DNA of 64,000 nt from the NCBI GenBank assembly GCA_934045905.1, contig OW203762.1, forward strand, positions 15,098,345 to 15,162,344, given 5' to 3'. Of the stretch, positions 1-11,303 are shown piece after piece (positions within the stretch are counted from its first letter, which is position 1; every line of letters begins with the position of its first letter). The position numbers and the translations under genes are program-made. The notes under the pieces were generated by a model. The model worked only from the letters and a program-made list of their open reading frames with translations. It was not told where the DNA came from and searched no databases. This DNA is from Leuctra nigra. Its lineage: Eukaryota > Arthropoda > Insecta > Plecoptera > Leuctridae.

Positions 1-393
1 TACTTCGGAACTTTGACATAAAAGAGTGAACATGGGAGAATTTAAAAATTAGGAAACGCATTTGCAATCATCTTTCGTGTACCTTTCAGTTTACCTAGTG
101 GCGACAAATACGCGTTTTACGAGATGAACGCACAAATTCCGGTTTACACCGGAACAATACACCTACAATTTACGTTATTCACATGACTCAAAGCTGTGAA
201 CTTTTAACAAATTATAATTTGATATAACTCAAATTCAACCAAAAGAAATGGACCCTTTCGTTATACTAACTTCGGAACTATTGAAATAAAAACAGAAAAC
301 TTTAGACAAGAAGTGACGTTGTTGGCGTTAACTGTAACGATAGGTAACACTTAATGATCAGTGAAAGCTGCTATAAACTTATACCCCATATGA
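1..393. other. AT-rich flank with no recognisable gene
   Basis: I see no coding, RNA or repeat feature here. The last part (CCCCAT at about 386) resembles the outer end of the E elements described below, but the match is only six or seven bases. Confidence 0.5.
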
Positions 394-1128
394 CATGTTG
401 TACAAAAACAAAAACTTGTAAAAAAAACTGCCAAGCACCTTCCCACTTAAAACAATTGAGATCTAAAAGAAGGGCCAAGCAATAATATATTGTTTAAACA
501 TTTTCGCACTTAAAATTCGTGAAATCATTTCGCCCAGTTACTGCCGCCAAGCACAACACTAAAAACCTAATGTTGTGTCCAAATTTGAAGAATACAATCT
601 AAGTGAACCATCATTGTAAATTTAACAAAATTATAAAAATTAAAAACGACTTCAAAATAAATTTAAAATTGAAATTAAAAAAATTAAAAATAAAGCTTGG
701 CGCATTGAATTTGCACCGACCATATTGTAGACTTCCTCTATCTTCTTCCTACTTTCTGTCTTTCTTCGGCTCCTTTATCGTCATCTTCTTTCTTATGTTG
801 CCTTCTTCTTGACACAATGCGCCTAGCTTTATTTTTATTTTTTTTAATTTCAATTTTAAATTTATTTTGAAGTCGTTTTTAATTTTTATAATTTTGTTAA
901 ATTTACAATGATGGTTCACTTAGATTGTATTCTTCAAATTTGGACACAACATTAGGTTTTTAGTGTTGTGCTTGGCGGCAGTAACTGGGCGAAATGATTT
1001 CACGAATTTTAAGTGCGAAAATGTTTAAACAATATATTATTGCTTGGCCCTTCTTTTAGATCTCAATTGTTTTAAGTGGGAAGGTGCTTGGCAGTTTTTT
1101 TTACAAGTTTTTGTTTTTGTACAACATG
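394..1128. repeat. Foldback element with 314 bp arms (F1)
   Basis: Bases 394-707 and 815-1128 are near-perfect reverse complements around a 107 nt pyrimidine-rich loop (708-814); the paired coordinates always sum to 1522, so the arms align almost without gaps. The motif GCCAAGC occurs in the left arm near 430, 474 and 546, and the arm closes at the loop with CTTGGCGCATTG. The same arrangement (repeated GCCAAG, closing CTTGGCGCATCG) is seen in the terminal palindromes of elements E1-E6, although the rest of the arm differs. The 69-residue reading frame crossing the loop looks accidental. No target duplication was found. Confidence 0.9.
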
Positions 1129-3837
1129 GAATTAACGGTAGATATTCTATTTTGGACAAGCGTATTTATAGGGCCAGGCTTTCAATACTATGCTAAATTT
1201 TAAACAGTTGATTAGGACTAACTTGACATGGCAAGAACCAATGACATTCCTTGAATGCACATTTTTACATTAGCATAACATTGACAAACAGGACCTTTAA
1301 GTTCACATTCTCAAATGTAATTTTATTTATACAAATTGCCATTCAAAGACATATTTAAACTTTTTATGGTGTTTTAATTGAGTTTTGTCAGTTTACTAAT
1401 CCTGTGCTGCTATCTCTAATAAAAAATGAACTCATTATGCACATGATGCGTTTTGAAACTCTATGTGGAGTGGTCATTTTCCTGTTGATGGTTCCATTTA
1501 AATCTCATTTTGATTATAAACATTGTGGAGGACACAAGGGACCAACCAGAACTGGCTCAGGTACTGCGTTGACAATATCTGAAGTGAAAGAAAAACACAA
1601 CCTGATGACTCTTGTTTCAAGGGGAATACATCATTTAACCCCACACAATGTCTTGCTGATATTTTTCCTGACGAAATATATTTTAGGAAACGATTTAGAA
1701 GTCAAGTTATGATCTCTTCTGATCAGTTAGCATAATTATCTTATATTTATTTTATTTAACTATGTACCAGTCATTTCCAAAACGAATCCAAAACCAAAAT
1801 TAACGCCCACATTTAATTTCATCTAATCAATTTTGTTAATGATTTTTATAAGAAGGTTCTCCGAATAAAAAACGAACTCTCTCGAGTTGTAGAATGGATT
1901 AGAAACGTATAATATTGAATGTATGACTGCAATGTAGACAAACAATACATTGTTATTGTGGGATGAATAATTTTCATGCAATTGATGATATAGGAAAATT
2001 GATATAAATCTCAGAATTTTAAAATATATAACCTTGTTTTAATCAGTGATATTGGCATTGACGTCATGGGGCTCAGCATTGCCATGGCAACAAAGTATTC
2101 ACCATTGTAACACATTGTTGTGGACTTAAAAATTACATCACCGGGCTCTCAGTCACACATAGATTCTCCCGCCAAAATGTCACGGAAATTTCAATTTGAT
2201 ATTAATGAAAATGTTAATTTCTTTCTGGTGAAAAGTGTATTTGTCATCATTATTTGTTTTGATATTTACAAATGTATAATAAAGTTTTTAATGAGACTTT
2301 CCTTTTTTTTAATCTTCTAAAATCTTCTATCTTCTAATTAATCTTTTAATGCTCTAATTGAGCATAACACAGCTTCTTATGATGAGTTACACTTAAAGCG
2401 CCGTTAAAAATATACCCCGAAAATATTAAGAATTATATTCAGTTTAAAACTCAAAGTTTTCTCTGTGTCTGATATGCAGAACACTTCAGAAAAAAACATT
2501 CAACGTATCAGAAACGACATTCTTTAATTTGTGTTTATTTTCTTATTATTATTTTTTTTTAATAAATCTCAAAATATTTTTCCCAAGTTTTTCTAAACAT
2601 AAATAGGGAAGTCTCCTATCAAGTAGATTAATATATTTTTTATTTTTATGTTTTTTATATGATTTTGTTTATTTCCATTCATTTATTTTTATTTGTACTC
2701 TTTGTTAATTTCAATGTGATTTTTTTATAACGCTCCTTTGATATGATTTGTATATATTTAGTTGAATGTTTTAATGTTGCATTGACTACTGAAAACCAAA
2801 GTCTTACCGACGAGAAGACAGACACCAAGCACAAGAACAACGCATATTTTAACCATTGAGGAAACCATCTTCTTCTTCTTTAAGTAGATATTGTCTTCTG
2901 ATACTTGTTTACTCGTTTCTTTCCAAAATTACACAACCTTCGTAACTACCATCGGACGTGACCTTTTATACCTTAAAAATGCTGATAATGTTCAAATTTA
3001 AATATAATAAACATTAATTATCAGTGTGTATATCTTAAAAATGAGTAATTTACATAAAATATTCAACTAATTATCAGTGGTTTACTTCCACAGAAATGAT
3101 AATTGTAAAATTTTAACTATTGTCCGCTACCTTGACTTGATATCACGTACTTATGGCAGTGATAAGATTGACGAATCAACACTGACTCAGAAATATCGGG
3201 TTTCTATTGTAATAGTTTTAGTCGTAACTTGAAAATTGAAAATAATAAATATCGCACCTAATTGGAGCACGTAAATTACGAAAGATCACATTTATGCAAC
3301 TCTGAAATTATGTAATTCTCTTCCAGTTGACTTCAAATATAAAAGATAAACACTTTCCTAACCTTAAGTTTAGTTTAGTAAAACTTTACACTTTACTGAA
3401 AGGAATACATTTTAGATTAAAGCAATATCTTGTCGTCAAATGTTTTTTTTTACATAATAGTGTCCTTTACCCCAAAATATATGTTTTATATTTTTTTTTA
3501 TATCTTATTTTCTTATAATTATCTTGTCTATGCCTCACAATGTAAAGAATTAACAAATAAACAAACATAAACATAGTGTTTGTTCATTCATGAATACTGA
3601 TACCTGATACTACTTTATGCTGATACCACTGATACTAAATTAGTTATGCCATTTCGGTCCAAATCTTTTTCACTCCATGAAGATTAAAGAGGCCCTGGAA
3701 TTTCTGCTAATAAAGTAAGCTGTGATATCACAGTAACATTTGTTTCCTTTCCACTCATTTGACAGATCCTGAAGATCGTTCAAAGTGTCCAATAATAATC
3801 ATCTAAACATTATAATTATCGACAAGATATCGTGCTA
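1129..3837. other. Intergenic AT-rich DNA
   Basis: Nothing here looks coding: the open frames are short, lysine/phenylalanine-rich products of AT composition. There are T-rich runs around 2540-2760 but no repeat structure I can define. The last few hundred bases are the upstream region of the Ly-6-like gene; no convincing TATA box or initiator could be chosen. Confidence 0.5.
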
Positions 3838-4503
3838 ATGAAGACCGTGCACTTCGTGACTGTGCTCTGCGCATTATTCCCCCCCATCCTCTGCGGAATC
3901 CGTTGTTTCGACTGCAAAGACCTGGACTACTGGGACGTGAAACTGGAATACAAAGCTCCATGTGCCGTCGGCAGCGGGATCACTCGCAACATCACATGTC
4001 CGGTGACGTCCAAGTACTGCTTGACGACCGTCGTGCAAGAGTGCTCCTCCAAGATAGTTCGCTTCAACTCCAAGCCGTATGTTGTCACCGTCACTCGATC
4101 CTGCGGCGATGCCGAGCAACCGAAGTCGGCGTTGACACAATACAACTTCGCGGATGATCCGGAGAACTGTCTGGATGCTGTGTCGAGAGATATGGAGAAT
4201 AAAGATTTCCACCCGCTCGATATGGTGGCTGCTTTCAAGCTGTCGATCACGCTAGCGTGTAAAGGGGACAAACACACGCCGTGTAACGATCTGTCGTCTG
4301 ATTTCATTTTGACGTGTCCGACGATGATCTGTGGGAAGGAGAATTACACGTGGCCGAATGACTCGAATACGTATGTCGGAGGAAGGAGCTGGAGGCTGTT
4401 CCATAAAGAAGGAGTTTATGATGCTGCCGGAATGATGTGGCGAGCAGGAGACTTTTGCTTCATCGTCATATTTCTTGTTTATCTTTTGAAGGTAATAATG
4501 TGA
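3838..4503 (+). CDS. Ly-6/uPAR-like secreted or membrane-tethered protein, single exon
   Basis: The frame opens at ATG 3838 (a GTG six bases upstream is not a plausible start) and gives 221 residues. Residues 1-19 form a hydrophobic signal peptide, followed at once by the I-R-C-F-D-C opening typical of Ly-6/three-finger domains. Cysteines follow through the domain to a C-(6)-CND pattern near residue 145, matching the family's closing cysteine-Asn signature. Possible N-glycosylation sites are NIT, NYT and NDS. The last 15 or so residues are hydrophobic, fitting a membrane anchor or GPI-signal. The protein is long for a single Ly-6 domain (usually about 120-150 residues), with roughly 60 extra residues before the tail. 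Codon use is GC-rich against an AT-rich background, supporting real coding. ATTAAA at 4540-4545 is a possible polyadenylation signal. Family assignment is by motif only; an upstream non-coding exon cannot be excluded. Confidence 0.8.
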   Translation: MKTVHFVTVLCALFPPILCGIRCFDCKDLDYWDVKLEYKAPCAVGSGITRNITCPVTSKYCLTTVVQECSSKIVRFNSKPYVVTVTRSCGDAEQPKSALTQYNFADDPENCLDAVSRDMENKDFHPLDMVAAFKLSITLACKGDKHTPCNDLSSDFILTCPTMICGKENYTWPNDSNTYVGGRSWRLFHKEGVYDAAGMMWRAGDFCFIVIFLVYLLKVIM

Positions 4504-5989
4504 CTTGATGATTTGTATTTTGTGTGTTTCTTCGGTGATATTAAAGTGATAGGTTTTATTGTTGATTTGAGTGGTATATGATCTATATTTTAACTCCATG
4601 GTAAGCTTCTTTCATAATAACGCCACAATCTCATATGATAGCAAATGTGATTCAAGATATCACCTTTGTCATGAGTATTTGATCTCGTTCCTTCTTCTTT
4701 GTATATATTTCTTGCCAAAGTTATCACTGTAAATATATTATGACATTCAGATTTGTTTAACCATCAAAAAACTTTCAATTTTTTTACCTTGATATTGTCA
4801 ACAGTTTCCATGAATTTCTAATAATTGGTAGGACAAATTTAAAATAAGGTTTATTTTTTAAAATGCCAGAGCTGCGAGTGGACAGTGTAATCTTGTGTGA
4901 TGTAATTATATTCGTTTTTCTACAAACCCAGTTCAAAAGTAACTTCATCTACTTTGACATTGACAGTTGATTTGGAGTCTATTTTCCATCATTATCAGAC
5001 AGTTGATTATTGGATAAGTTATAACTAATGATAGCAATTGTAAGTGGGCCTTCAAAAGGATGACATTTTTTTTGTAATGGCGTTACAGGACTGGTAGTCC
5101 TATTGCCGCCTCAACAACTCTGCTCCATTTTGACGATGCGCCATTATATTATAGGATGACATTACCTACAAGGAAAATAGTTTTATGCAACGCTCACCAA
5201 TGAATAAACAACAGCCTCGACTCGGCATTTTTTTCAAGTATTGCGTGTTCACATCTTTTTTGGTTGGTTTAAATTAATTTAATATTTAGATTTCTCCAGT
5301 TTTTCGAGTTTTGATTTCTACATTCAGAAATATTCAGAAACAGTAATAAAACAAATTTGTGAAATTGGCTCTCAATATTGTTGACAAAAACAACTTAATC
5401 GTATACACTGTGTAAACTCCTAAAGCGGGCGAAAGTGCTATATCTATCATTTCTCGTCGTCAAAGTAATACAATCTATTTTGCTATTTGTGATTGAATCG
5501 AATTCCTCCGTTTCTTGATAACTTCAGAACATATTTTCCGAAAGTTATCCCCTAAATGTCGCGTAACGTTCTTGAAAGGGAAGCCATGCAAATGCTTGTT
5601 CGCTTGTTTTGATACTCTTATGTCACGTAAATTAATCCCAACATATTCCCGTGAGAGATCAAACGCACGCTAATCTTGCAGAACTCCGAGAAGCTGCGTG
5701 ATCCCATCATCTCGTCACACGATGCTTTGAAGTCGAGTAGGAAGCAACATTTAGCTGCACTTAGCTGCTTCAAACGTTACACTTAATATCTACTCATCTT
5801 CAGCTTTAGAAATGAGTGGTTTTGGTAGACATTTTGTAAACTTGTTAAAAACATGCTATTAAATATTTCCCAAGAGAAAATGTTTATAGAACTGAATCCT
5901 TGTTCAAATAATCTAATTTTACTTATTTTCAGATTGCTTTCTTGGCTTTTTTGCTTATTTTGGAGCGCTTTTTAGTGGCATTTCGCTTG
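4504..5989. other. Intergenic DNA after the Ly-6-like gene
   Basis: No gene or defined repeat is visible. Open frames are short and of low-complexity AT composition. Confidence 0.45.
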
Positions 5990-6430
5990 AAAGAACTTCT
6001 GTTGTTTTACATTAGCAATCCAAAAAAATCGAATTTTCCCTCAAAGCTTTATGATGGCACGTTGACAGGTCAGTTTTTTTTACTTATAAATGGAGCTGTC
6101 GATGTATTTTTGTAACGTGAGTGATTCCTCTCCATATTAAAGATTTCTCCATGTACAGCCAACGCATTAAGTCGTGATCAAAGCCAATGATAAAACCAGT
6201 CTTGCAAATCACCCCTCTGTATACAAATATCTGTATTTTAGGCAACTTATACTACTTCTGTGTACGACTGGTAGTCGCGATAGGGGGTAAGTTTTATCAC
6301 AACTAAATGCGTTGGCTATACTTCCAATTTCCCAGGTTACGAAACTACCAAACATTGTCAAAAAAAGTACAGAATGACAGCTATTCTGAATGGTGACAAT
6401 TAAGATAGTCCTAACTATATTTTTCATGCA
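5990..6430. repeat. Dispersed repeat, copy 1 (pairs with 30520-30760)
   Basis: Two blocks recur at 30520-30760 in the same order: one around ACATTAGCAATCC...GGCACGTTGACAGGTCAG, and one around ATTCTGAATGGTG. A third partial match is near 29320-29350 (ATTCTGAATTGTGCC). The similarity is interrupted, as expected for an old repeat. Confidence 0.45.
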
Positions 6431-7660
6431 AACTATGCATTGGAATCATGCAATCGAAATTGTTCTCATAGCAACCCATTTGAAGGTATTGCAGGATAAA
6501 CAATCTGAGAACGTTGATATTTGATAAGCGAGTATTCATATTGCATGCGAATGCGTTTGCAAGTTTCTACTTTACAGACCTTGGAAAGAAGTAGTAGTAA
6601 AATATCAGACTTTTCCTTTAGAAATTTCTCAAATATTGTCAATACGTAAAACATTTGCGTAAAATTTCAATAACTTTTGAAGCTATAGTCTGAAAATTTA
6701 CAAAACTTCCTAAAATATCGGTCCTTGTGACCAACTTAATTTAAAAAAATCACATGATCTCGTTCACAAGACCGCTCAAAATGTCATATTGATCGGTTGA
6801 ATGGTTTGGCCTGGACATTGCTACAAAAACACTCACAAAACAGAGAAGTGCCATGAGTACCGCAGTGATGCTCTCGCTATGCTCGCTTCTTATTCCTTTA
6901 ATACACTCATTTCAAGAAAATAGATCAGTTTCACTCACAGATTTTCTAAAATATTTCACAGAATATTAACAAAAAATGACAGTACTTGATTTGTCGTCTT
7001 CATATAAATTACAATTAAGTTTTTCATCCATGACGGCGTCTAATAATTCGTGAACCTTGGAAACTAATTTCAAGCTGTAGATTTCGTAATTAATTCTCGT
7101 CTCTCAGGCGCAGCGCGGTTGCCAAGCCGCTGTTGTTAAAACCACTAAAGACTCACACGTGTGCAGGGTTCTGTTTAGAGTACAATATCCATGCATCAAA
7201 TTAGAGAACACAATGATATTACACCAGGTGAAGTGACTGCCACTTGAGATTGTTTAATTAAATAATACTTGGATGTATCCACTCGCGCCAATATTTAGCA
7301 GAGGTTGGGCTTGTTTAGTTTAATTTATTCGTTCAATGTATACATCTAGTGTATAGTAGGCTCTCTAGTGTATAGTAAGTATTTTTTTAGTTAAACAAAA
7401 TTAGAAATTGTGCTTTTTACGGAATAGCTTTTTGTGCATGAAAATGTGTTAGAATTACGCAGTAAAATATAATATAACAAGTATTGATACACCCATGAAA
7501 TATTGTGTGATAAAATAACATGCTTTAAGTCATAAAAAAATAAAAAATAAATAAAGCATCGGTATGAATTGGGCATTGCAGACAAAAACAAAAACACGAA
7601 GAAAAACAAGTGTCATAAGGGCACCTGTTTACTACACCTGTTTATTGACATCTGACACAC
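6431..7660. other. Intergenic DNA with one degenerate dispersed segment
   Basis: Bases about 6750-6890 contain a diverged module (CTCGTTCACAAGACCGCTC, then GAGTACCGCAGTGATGCTCTCGC) that recurs in partial form near 12330-12440, 15480-15620 and 25150-25280. Otherwise nothing coding is visible. Confidence 0.4.
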
Positions 7661-7856
7661 GGAACAGGTTGGGTGCGAGTAGTAACGCTCTGAACTTGTA
7701 TTCCGGAGGCCCGGGTTCGATTCCCGTGGCCGTCCTTCCTGGCTGGGGTTTTTCGTGGTTTTTTCTCAGTCGACAGACAAATGCTGGGAAGGTACCCTAC
7801 TAATAGGCCACGACCGCCTCCTTCCCACCTTCCATCCTTACCTACTCTTCACCATC
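7661..7856 (+). mobile_element. tRNA-like SINE, cut by assembly gap
   Basis: GGGTTCGATTCCC at 7713-7725 is a textbook B box of an RNA polymerase III promoter, preceded about 45 bases upstream by an A-box-like stretch (GGGTGCGAGTAGTAACG). The downstream body is pyrimidine-rich and runs straight into the N gap, so the tail and target duplication are not visible. A functional tRNA is unlikely because the acceptor stem does not pair. Confidence 0.55.
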
Positions 7857-8056
7857 NNNNNNNNNNNNNNNNNNNNNNNNNNNNNNNNNNNNNNNNNNNN
7901 NNNNNNNNNNNNNNNNNNNNNNNNNNNNNNNNNNNNNNNNNNNNNNNNNNNNNNNNNNNNNNNNNNNNNNNNNNNNNNNNNNNNNNNNNNNNNNNNNNNN
8001 NNNNNNNNNNNNNNNNNNNNNNNNNNNNNNNNNNNNNNNNNNNNNNNNNNNNNNNN
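7857..8056. other. Assembly gap, 200 N
   Basis: Exactly 200 unknown bases, the usual placeholder for a gap of unknown size. It hides the outer left end of the transposon that follows, and its target duplication. Confidence 0.99.
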
Positions 8057-8088
8057 TATCGTCGGTGTTTTGCCAAAAGGGCCTATCT
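8057..8088 (+). repeat. Left inverted repeat of the transposon
   Basis: These 32 bases start immediately at the gap edge and match the reverse complement of 12050-12081 without a mismatch. They contain one copy of the GCCAAAAGGGCCTATC motif. Confidence 0.95.
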
Positions 8089-8240
8089 ACTTTTTACATA
8101 ATTCTTCAGGAAAAGGAATAAAAGAGGGGGTATGAATTATTAGGAGTATTATATATGAAAATTCATTAAAAAAATCATTTGTTTTAATTATGTATCATTT
8201 AGTATTTATTATAAGAAACATTTGTCATTTATTTACATAA

Positions 8241-8360
8241 TGCCCTTATGGCAGATGATAAAATCAAGTTAGGCCCTTTTGGCTAAAGAAAGTTTCAGTT
8301 AGGCCCTTATGGCCACAAAATTATTGTTTCATAATAATTAATGATCTGCTGGTTAAGGCC
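8241..8360 (+). repeat. Left subterminal motif array
   Basis: GCCCTTNTGGC cores start at 8242, 8273 and 8303, spaced 31 and 30 bases, about three helical turns. A partial copy (AAGGCCTATCTC) follows near 8356. Confidence 0.7.
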
Positions 8361-8603
8361 TATCTCAGTCTTTTTATACATTCAAAATAATTATTAATGG
8401 AGTTGAAGATCCTTTCCAATGGTGGGAAGAAATATTATAATATTATAAGATGTTGCTAGTGCAATAAAAGGAACATAACCTAAGAATAGAAGATATTATA
8501 AGAATGCGAGATCGATTGGTATACAAAAAACAAGAGTGATGATCTTGCATTGGGCATGTTCATACATAGTAGATACCATAGCATTACAAAACACTAAGCA
8601 AAT

Positions 8604-11303
8604 TTAGTTAATAATGTTATTATCTTCTTCGTCAGTATCATTAAGGTTCTCAGAAGAGTTGATGCTGGAAGGTAGATTCTTAAAGAAAGCTTGAAATTGG
8701 CTAGGAATAACCCCTTTGTCGCATAACGTTTTCAAATCGTTAAATTTAGCGTCAGGTATTGGCAACCTAGCCGTGTACAAATTCCGAAGAATATCTGTGA
8801 AAACTGGACCGTTCCCTTTCCGTAGATTACGCTTATCTCGGAGTACGAGAACCTCCAGGGGAATCTCGGCATCGTCAAGATAATGGTACCTGATTATCAT
8901 TGTAGTCGACTCTTTCTTGAATGACACACTCTTGATGTTTCGAAATTGAACAGCATTGCCATTCAAGGCTTTCATTGACTTCGGCGTTTGTGACTCTGTC
9001 ATTTGCTTCCAGTCCGAAAAATCAGAGTGATTCATTTGGATCGTTTCATATGGCCTTGGGTTATGTCGGGCATGTCTGATAACCTTTGGCCACTCTTCGG
9101 GGCTCCAAATAATCCTCTTCTTCAAATTTGACTCGATTGTTGAATGAACTGAGTCCACAGGCATGTATGTGTGCCCTGGTAGTAGGTATGTAATTTTTAT
9201 ATCTTCAATGTTTGTGCATGTATTAATAAAATGATGAAGCATGAACAACATCTGGCGATTTTTATTCTGCCCAGGGCAGCTGTCACAATACAAAAGCAAT
9301 GTTTTGATTGGAGGATCTCTTTCATCAACCATTGTGAGGTATTTGTGCATAATGGAGCAAATCTCATTCGCACCACGTTTGCCGTCTGCTTCTCCCCACA
9401 AGTAGCAAAAACTATCCTTTGAAACACTCTCATACACTGTCAAATTGTAGCAAGTGTATTTACGGCTATAGTAAAGCAGCATACTGTCCCCGTGTGGTAC
9501 ATTCAGCACCTTTTGCAAGTCGAAGCTGACGCACAAAATATTTGGATCGCTTATTCTTTTTCTTTGGTCATTTGCAAACACTGTTTTACACTCGACTTTT
9601 TCACGGTCATGTTTTTCTCGGACCTCAATGGAGACAGGTTGATCAGGATTATTCTTCAGGCTTTCGCAAAATGAACACTTATCCTTCTTGGGTGTGTGAA
9701 ATCCAATATTGTAATCGATCGAAAAGCGATTGATGAACACTTGGATGGAAGCTGGCTTAATTCCTTTTGAGATGCAATAGTCTTTGTACATCCTAGCCAG
9801 ATGTTGCTTGTTTTTAAATTCTGTCGGAAGGTACTTTCGTGTAGAGGAGGCCCTGCAGTAATGAGATGGAACTGCGGGTAATTGTTTTATGAAGTTGTCG
9901 ATACTGTCACTGGACTCGCCCGTTGTCTTGTTGTGAGGAATATGCTGACCTCTTTCGTCACTCTTCGCGACACCGATCTGTGGGGCTTTGTCCCTCGTAT
10001 ATCTTAGAAGCTTTTCTCCAATATCCAGAGTAGCCATTAAAAATGCCTTGCATACTTTTGTACTTTCTCCATCCACCTTAAGAAAGTACTTCACAGATTG
10101 ATTGCGACGACTATTGTTGCCATGCCCACTAACTTTGTCTGCTACCTCCATGCATGACATCAGCCAATCCCTTTGTCTCTGTCTATCTCCAATAGACCAA
10201 TAGCTCGTGAATATTTGTAATCGGTCCTCCTCTGAGAAGTTGTGTTTGCAGTTATTGGGACAATTGTTACATTTATTAGATTGCAGAGATTTGCCTGCAA
10301 ACAACTTTCCCGTTGTTGACAAATAAGGTACACCAGAAGATCTGCTTCTTTTCCTTTTAATTTTTTTAGGAGTGATCGGCTTTTTACGTTTTCCTTCATG
10401 CTCTTCGATTTCACTCTCTGCTTCAGATGTGGACTCGACTAAGCTTCTCTCGGTATTATCTTTACCATTATCCGTAACATTTGCCATCATCGGAATGATC
10501 AACTCATCTATTGTTTGCTGCCCGCCTGTCTCTGTAGTACTCAAATCATGTTCAAGCGGTTCTGTGTGAATGCCTAATACAGTGTAGTTAGAATTGACAA
10601 AATAATGCATCTCTTTGTCAGGTACCCATAAATCTTCAGGGTTGATTACAGTGACAGAGAAAATGTTACCTTCAGAATTAACAGGTAAATCTAGCATCAT
10701 ACCAGAAGCTTCGAAGTCCTGATCCTTCATCTGCTCGACTATTGGCTCGAAGACCTGATCCTTCATCTGCTCGACTACTGGCTCGAAGTCCTGATCCTTC
10801 ATCTGCACGACTACTGGCTCGAAGTCCTGATCCTTCATCTGCTCGACAACTGGCTCGAAGTCCTGATCCTTCATCTGCTCGACAACTGGCTCGAAGTCCT
10901 GATCCTTCATCTGCTCGACTACTGGCTCGAAGTCCTGATCCTTCATCTGCTCGACTACTGGCTCGAAGTCCTGATCCTTCATCTGCTCGACAACTGGCTC
11001 GAAGTCCTGATCCTTCATCTGCTCGACTACTGGCTCGAAGTCCTGATCCTTCATCTGCTCGACTACTGGCTCGAAGTCCTGATCCTTCATCTGCTCGACT
11101 ACTGGCTCGAAGTCCTGATCCTTCATCTGCTCGACTACTGGCTCGAAGTCCTGATCCTTCATCTGCTCGACTACTGGCTCGAAGTCCTGATCCTTCATCT
11201 GCTCGACTACTGCCTTCACAACTTCTTTTTTTTCTGAAGAAGCTCCAGACAACGACGTCCTCGGGTAGTCATTTTTAACCTGTGTAGAATTTATAAGTGT
11301 CAC
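8604..11303 (-). CDS. Transposase-like protein with N-terminal 12-residue repeats
   Basis: This is an 899-residue intact frame. Residues about 30-197 are fourteen near-identical copies of V-V-E-Q-M-K-D-Q-D-F-E-P. A basic stretch (KKIKRKRSR) near residue 325 could be a nuclear localisation signal, and a small cysteine cluster (CNNCPNNC) follows near 345. The C-terminal half looks like an RNase-H-fold nuclease: the Asp in SFDLQK (about 594), the Asp in YCDSCPGQN (about 672) and the Glu in HSTIES (about 723) are spaced like a DDE triad. The CDSCPGQNKN signature occurs in large insect proteins annotated with DUF7869 (recalled, not searched). The gene lies inside matching inverted repeats, so it is most likely the element's own transposase. 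It may have an upstream exon (see 11754-12143). The start is the first ATG of the frame. Confidence 0.8.
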   Translation of the reverse strand: MTLINSTQVKNDYPRTSLSGASSEKKEVVKAVVEQMKDQDFEPVVEQMKDQDFEPVVEQMKDQDFEPVVEQMKDQDFEPVVEQMKDQDFEPVVEQMKDQDFEPVVEQMKDQDFEPVVEQMKDQDFEPVVEQMKDQDFEPVVEQMKDQDFEPVVEQMKDQDFEPVVVQMKDQDFEPVVEQMKDQVFEPIVEQMKDQDFEASGMMLDLPVNSEGNIFSVTVINPEDLWVPDKEMHYFVNSNYTVLGIHTEPLEHDLSTTETGGQQTIDELIIPMMANVTDNGKDNTERSLVESTSEAESEIEEHEGKRKKPITPKKIKRKRSRSSGVPYLSTTGKLFAGKSLQSNKCNNCPNNCKHNFSEEDRLQIFTSYWSIGDRQRQRDWLMSCMEVADKVSGHGNNSRRNQSVKYFLKVDGESTKVCKAFLMATLDIGEKLLRYTRDKAPQIGVAKSDERGQHIPHNKTTGESSDSIDNFIKQLPAVPSHYCRASSTRKYLPTEFKNKQHLARMYKDYCISKGIKPASIQVFINRFSIDYNIGFHTPKKDKCSFCESLKNNPDQPVSIEVREKHDREKVECKTVFANDQRKRISDPNILCVSFDLQKVLNVPHGDSMLLYYSRKYTCYNLTVYESVSKDSFCYLWGEADGKRGANEICSIMHKYLTMVDERDPPIKTLLLYCDSCPGQNKNRQMLFMLHHFINTCTNIEDIKITYLLPGHTYMPVDSVHSTIESNLKKRIIWSPEEWPKVIRHARHNPRPYETIQMNHSDFSDWKQMTESQTPKSMKALNGNAVQFRNIKSVSFKKESTTMIIRYHYLDDAEIPLEVLVLRDKRNLRKGNGPVFTDILRNLYTARLPIPDAKFNDLKTLCDKGVIPSQFQAFFKNLPSSINSSENLNDTDEEDNNIIN
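10711..11214. repeat. 36 bp tandem repeat, 14 units, inside the transposase ORF
   Basis: Units start at 10711, 10747 and so on every 36 bases to 11179. They are nearly identical at the nucleotide level (main variation GACTAC/GACAAC), so the expansion is recent or homogenised. Because 36 is a multiple of three the ORF stays open. The opposite strand is also open through the array (10742-11278), a by-product of the repeat. Confidence 0.97.

Noticed and set aside
3832..3837. GTG as start two codons before ATG 3838
   Set aside because: An animal gene is expected to start at ATG, and the signal peptide begins properly at 3838.
7661..7856. Functional tRNA gene
   Set aside because: A perfect B box is present but the acceptor and anticodon stems do not fold; SINE is more likely.
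10742..11278. 178-residue plus-strand frame of R-S-P-D-P-S-S-A-R repeats
   Set aside because: It is the antisense of the 36 bp array; any open 36 bp unit gives such a frame. The minus-strand frame continues into a recognisable protein, this one does not.
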